Shown here: positions 43,562-43,726 of the stretch, piece after piece
How the letters are laid out: every line of letters starts with the position of its first letter
How positions within the stretch are numbered: the first letter of the stretch is position 1
NCBI RefSeq assembly: GCF_003206715.1
Contig: NZ_PZJU01000011.1
Location: forward strand, 68,372-112,097
Reading direction: 5' to 3'
Length of the DNA: 43,726 nt
DNA from: Salinicola peritrichatus
GTDB taxonomy: Bacteria > Pseudomonadota > Gammaproteobacteria > Pseudomonadales > Halomonadaceae
Made by a program: the position numbers and the translations under genes
The notes under the pieces: model-generated
What the model saw: only the letters and a program-made list of their open reading frames with translations
The model's database searches: none
Told to the model about the DNA's origin: nothing

Positions 43562-43726
43562 ATGTGTGAAGTAATGGTTTTCCGTCAGTGGCAAGGCGCT
43601 GGCAATCGACATCATTTGATTGATAGTTTGACTGCTTACTTACAACATTTGCCATTGACGATGATCGATGTGCCAGTGGATGAGCTCGCAGGGCCGGTAC
43701 GTGACGGCATTAACCCGCATTATTCA
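43562..43726 (+). CDS. unidentified gene, cut by window edge
   Basis: An ATG with AGGAG ten bases upstream opens a frame of 55 codons to the end of the window (MCEVMVFRQWQGAGNRHHLID...). It is noticeably AT-richer than polB, 35 bases away, and resembles no family I recognise. Only the N-terminal part is visible, so nothing can be said about function. Confidence 0.5.
   Translation, partial: MCEVMVFRQWQGAGNRHHLIDSLTAYLQHLPLTMIDVPVDELAGPVRDGINPHYS

Noticed and set aside
1-43726. CRISPR array or tRNA/rRNA gene
   Set aside because: No regularly spaced repeats and no cloverleaf-like or rRNA-like segment were recognised on either strand by eye.

Overview
The window looks like chromosome from a moderately halophilic gammaproteobacterium, most likely of the Halomonadaceae (Halomonas/Salinicola/Chromohalobacter type). 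This is inferred from the high GC content, the housekeeping gene set (gph-trpE, metG next to an RnfB-like protein and nth, HlyU-family protein, DUF1161 protein, rnt, grxD, argF, argG) and recurring structured intergenic repeats. No tRNA, rRNA, CRISPR array or intact insertion sequence was seen.

Layout. (1) 0.2-5.0 kb: an orphan ParA-like ATPase, then two overlapping genes encoding a FAN1-type VRR-NUC nuclease and a nuclease-XPD/DinG helicase fusion, probably a DNA-repair pair. (2) 5.4-8.5 kb: dihydroxyacetone kinase and type II NADH dehydrogenase on the minus strand. (3) 8.8-12.0 kb: phosphoglycolate phosphatase, a candidate Trp-rich leader peptide, trpE, and a VTT-domain membrane protein. 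(4) 12.0-13.2 kb: argF, preceded by an unusual leader holding two hairpins and a U-run terminator. (5) 13.3-19.2 kb: one giant gene (about 1,961 codons) with transglutaminase-like, DUF4011, SF1 helicase, Vsr-like nuclease and DUF3320 regions, a defence-type protein inserted between arginine and glutaredoxin genes. (6) 19.4-27.1 kb: conserved core genes grxD, rnt, argG, HlyU family, DUF1161, nth, RnfB-like and metG.

(7) 27.2-33.4 kb is a decaying accessory region. An acetyltransferase gene carries a stop and a frameshift, the first phosphonate permease gene carries two in-frame stops, and a glycosyltransferase gene carries one. phnC, phnD and the second phnE remain open, and phnC has a good PhoB-type promoter. 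(8) 33.3-41.1 kb is a carbohydrate-uptake cassette: ABC ATPase, ROK kinase and SIS-domain enzyme on the minus strand, and a divergent ROK repressor, binding protein and two permeases on the plus strand. Two similar AT-rich sites in its promoters are likely operators. The cassette is flanked on the left by a diverged fragment of the 5' end of polB and on the right by complete polB, so it was apparently inserted at the start of polB and re-supplied that gene with a new beginning. (9) The window ends in an AT-richer unidentified gene cut by the edge.

The most noteworthy points are the giant DUF4011 helicase, the polB insertion scar, the cluster of nonsense mutations all explicable as C:G to T:A transitions, the argF leader RNA, the trpE leader peptide, and a pair of intergenic hairpins with a conserved loop but differing stems. 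No search could be run; family names come from motif recognition.
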